Of a DNA stretch of 62,000 nucleotides, positions 59,634-62,000 are shown piece after piece. The notes below the pieces were generated by a model. It was not told the origin of the DNA. It made no database searches and saw nothing but the letters and a program-made list of their open reading frames with translations. The stretch comes from Diphasiastrum complanatum (Eukaryota; Streptophyta; Lycopodiopsida; Lycopodiales; Lycopodiaceae): positions 5,713,653-5,775,652 of the forward strand of contig CM055097.1 of the NCBI GenBank assembly GCA_029204225.1, given 5' to 3'. Position numbers and translations under genes: made by a program. The first letter of the stretch is position 1, and the number at the start of each line of letters is the position of its first letter.

Positions 59634-60640
59634 ATGAGGCTCAAAAACACAGATGATCATATTTTCAAAAATAATTTCACAACTATGCTAGAGCATAAGG
59701 AGAGGGGTCTTGTTCCTCCCAAGCACAAGAAAAAGCAAAGTAAGCCAAGGAGGGCACACCATGTGCATGATCGTGAGATGTCATCTCTCTCGCCATCTGC
59801 AATTGTGCATGAAGAATAATCTTTCAAGGCTTCAAAGTTAGGGAGTCCCCCACCACCCTTAGATGGCATAGCTTGAGTTCTTCATCGCACAATTCTCAGG
59901 ATCTCAACGATATTATTCACAAAATCGTACTTAATAATGACACAACTTCCTCAGTGGGGAGACATTATAGAAGTCTTTTTGTAAGATGTCTTATAGATCC
60001 CAAGGAGTCATTTTTTAACTCTGAGATATATAGCTTTTGACAAGTATATAGCTAGGAAAATAAATAATCTCAAAGAGCAATTCCAGTTTTGTCTAAATGA
60101 AATTAATTATGTAAATCATGTAATTACTCAATTTTCTGATGAGTTAAAAAAAGAAACCTCATACATTTATGATCCTATCATCGAAGCTGCTCAATAAAAA
60201 AATCACCAAGAAAGTCGATATTGTATCCCAATTTTTTGGACACAATTTGGATAAGCAATTGATAGTGAAAAAGTTTTTTAACCACACAATCCCAAGGACA
60301 GAAATCTACATCACTCCATATTGTAAATAGTAAGTGATGTTTGAAAATATTAGCAGATGTGCAGAAACAAATTCAAACACTTGAAGTTGATCTGGGAATC
60401 AAATGCTAGTCTTCAAGCTGCTGAGCCATCCCCTAGCATAAGGGCAAATACTAGATATCCTAATAGTTGAAGCTTTGATCCAATGATCAGTAATTGAGCC
60501 TCAGTTCCAACCGATAAGGCTGGCAGAGCGCCAAAAGCTGTAAAAGAAAAGGATCAAAGCAATCACTTAGCTGGGAAATTAGTAAATTTGAGTTCCGCAT
60601 TGAATTTCATTTGTTTGTAGCAAACATTGGAGTGTACATG
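59634..60640 (+). pseudogene. Decayed coding DNA following the second LTR
   Basis: A 61-codon frame (59634-59819) is rich in basic residues (PPKHKKKQSKPRRAHH). Later, in shifting frames, helical pieces such as ARKINNLKEQFQFCLNEINY and ASLQAAEPSPSIRANTRY appear, and near 60520 APKAVKEKDQSNHLAGKL. The texture is that of a broken retroelement gag or coiled-coil protein, and its position after an LTR fits that. No family motif is certain. Confidence 0.3.
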
Positions 60641-62000
60641 TGATTTGTTACTTTGGCATCAATAACTCTGTACCCTCAATAAGACAATGCCTTCAGTTGT
60701 GGGGGAATTGCTATCCGCAACATGAAAGCATTTTTGGAGTGGTATCTAATCCAGTCTCCTTCATAATCTCTAAGACTCATAATACGTGAGGTAAATATAT
60801 TTGACTCTGGTATCTTAATATTGTAGTAGTGGTGCATTTTTTTCTAATCATTTATATTTTAATCCATTAACTCAATGCTTTGGATTTTACAGTTCCAATG
60901 CGCACATATATCAATGAATGATATATACTCATTTTGATAGGGGATGATCAACAGTTTTCTCACACATGCAAGGTCATGCCCCCCTCCAACATCAAATGAG
61001 AGATAGTCTCTTCAGAGATTTTGCCTTATAGAGAATACAGAGATGTAAAAAGTATAGATATGGAAATATACTTCAAATTTTTATATAGTAATGCATTGTG
61101 AATACCAAAAGGTTTCATAGAAACTCACAAACAGTTGAAAATTTTCCATTATACATGTACTCTTGAAAAGATATTTATATTGATATTTGAGAAAATTTGT
61201 GCATCTTTTCAATTATGTCAAATTCAACATTACCATGTTTATTTCATGCTCACTCTATGATCTGAATTCCTACTCCAAGGTCTTTGCATTTGATTTTGTC
61301 GTCGTGTCTATCTGCACAAGAAAAAGAGATATCAATTTTCATAATAAATTTTAGAGCCTTCACATCGAGCATAATGAACCAAAACATTCATACATTGATA
61401 AACATGGTCTTCATACCAATTTTTCATTCGCAATGAAATTGACATACTATGAAATATCATGCCAACAAAAGTGTCAATTCTGTTCTAATATAGAACAAAC
61501 TCCAATTCTGCTCGACCTCAATAGTAGTAAGAATATCTCTATTTCGCATTATATTGATATGGATGTGATCGATGTGTTCAATGTTATCCAAGCCTCGATC
61601 TAATGGGACCCATATGCTATTTTTTTTTCCATTATTGATAATGGAATATCAAGCTAAGCATTTGCTTTTGTGTATTATATCAGAAACATATGGATGAATA
61701 TTTAATTTTGATTCTACATTTGATATCTCCATTGGACTTGTGATCCCAACCTTTGTTCATAAGTTTCATTAAAAAGACATCTGGTGGACTTTTACAAACA
61801 AACAATGTGAGGGTTTGACACATCTCACTATATGCGAGAAATCCACAAATACAGATATTGGAACAAACCAATTTAGATCACATTTTTGGATCCAATACTA
61901 ATTTTGAGTGACTTTTGTATATTTGTATATAACTTGAACTAAAAAGACTCTGATACATTGTTGTTAGGTGCAATCCACTCATTACTTTGAAACACATATT
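60641..62000. other. AT-rich noncoding DNA
   Basis: No gene or known element is recognised up to the window edge. Short frames lack motifs. Confidence 0.5.

Overview
The window looks like nuclear DNA from a large, repeat-rich land-plant genome. A fern or other seed-free vascular plant is my best guess. The basis is a long intronless PLS-type pentatricopeptide-repeat (PPR) gene, several different Ty1/copia families in pieces, many long GA/CT microsatellites and GT-AG introns. Species cannot be named from sequence alone. I recognised no rRNA, tRNA, CRISPR or bacterial operon.

Layout: 1-3.3 kb holds the only apparently intact host gene, a PPR protein without a C-terminal E/DYW region. 5.4-6.8 kb is a complex tandem array. 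7.2-9.3 kb is a decayed gene combining a ParB-like motif with an N6/N4 DNA-methyltransferase. 10.6-13.6 kb (minus) is a copia 5' half (LTR, gag, protease, integrase), and 20.4-22.2 kb (plus) is a copia 3' half (RT, RNase H). These two look like one element split by an inversion. 16.8-19.6 kb holds decayed transposase-like coding DNA. 24.1-24.7 kb is an LTR with a huge GA tract. 25.0-29.3 kb (minus) is another copia element truncated in RT. 31.7-36.7 kb is a copia element with a strongly eroded but largely open pol. 36.7-41.3 kb is a gene-like island: an unknown fragment, a 162-bp foldback, a histone-H3-fold gene with a very long tail, and an unknown multi-exon gene. 42.0-47.4 kb is the most complete copia element. 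48.2-54.3 kb contains two copies of an unrecognised coiled-coil plus C-terminal-domain protein ('X'), separated by an LTR and a Ty3-like zinc-knuckle/retropepsin module. A third X copy lies at 30.0-30.7 kb (minus). 55-57.6 kb is a cluster of copia remnants. 58.8-60.6 kb has a second LTR of the 49.97-kb family and decayed coding DNA.

The most novel material is (1) the X family, three diverged copies each followed by a polypurine-like stretch and TG-starting LTR-like sequence, suggesting a terminal ORF of an undescribed LTR retroelement; (2) the H3-fold protein; (3) the ParB/methyltransferase relic; and (4) the inversion-split copia element. Many stops in these relics are TAG or TGA where Gln or Arg is expected, as predicted for deamination of methylated cytosine. 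Everything was read by eye; no alignment or database search was run.
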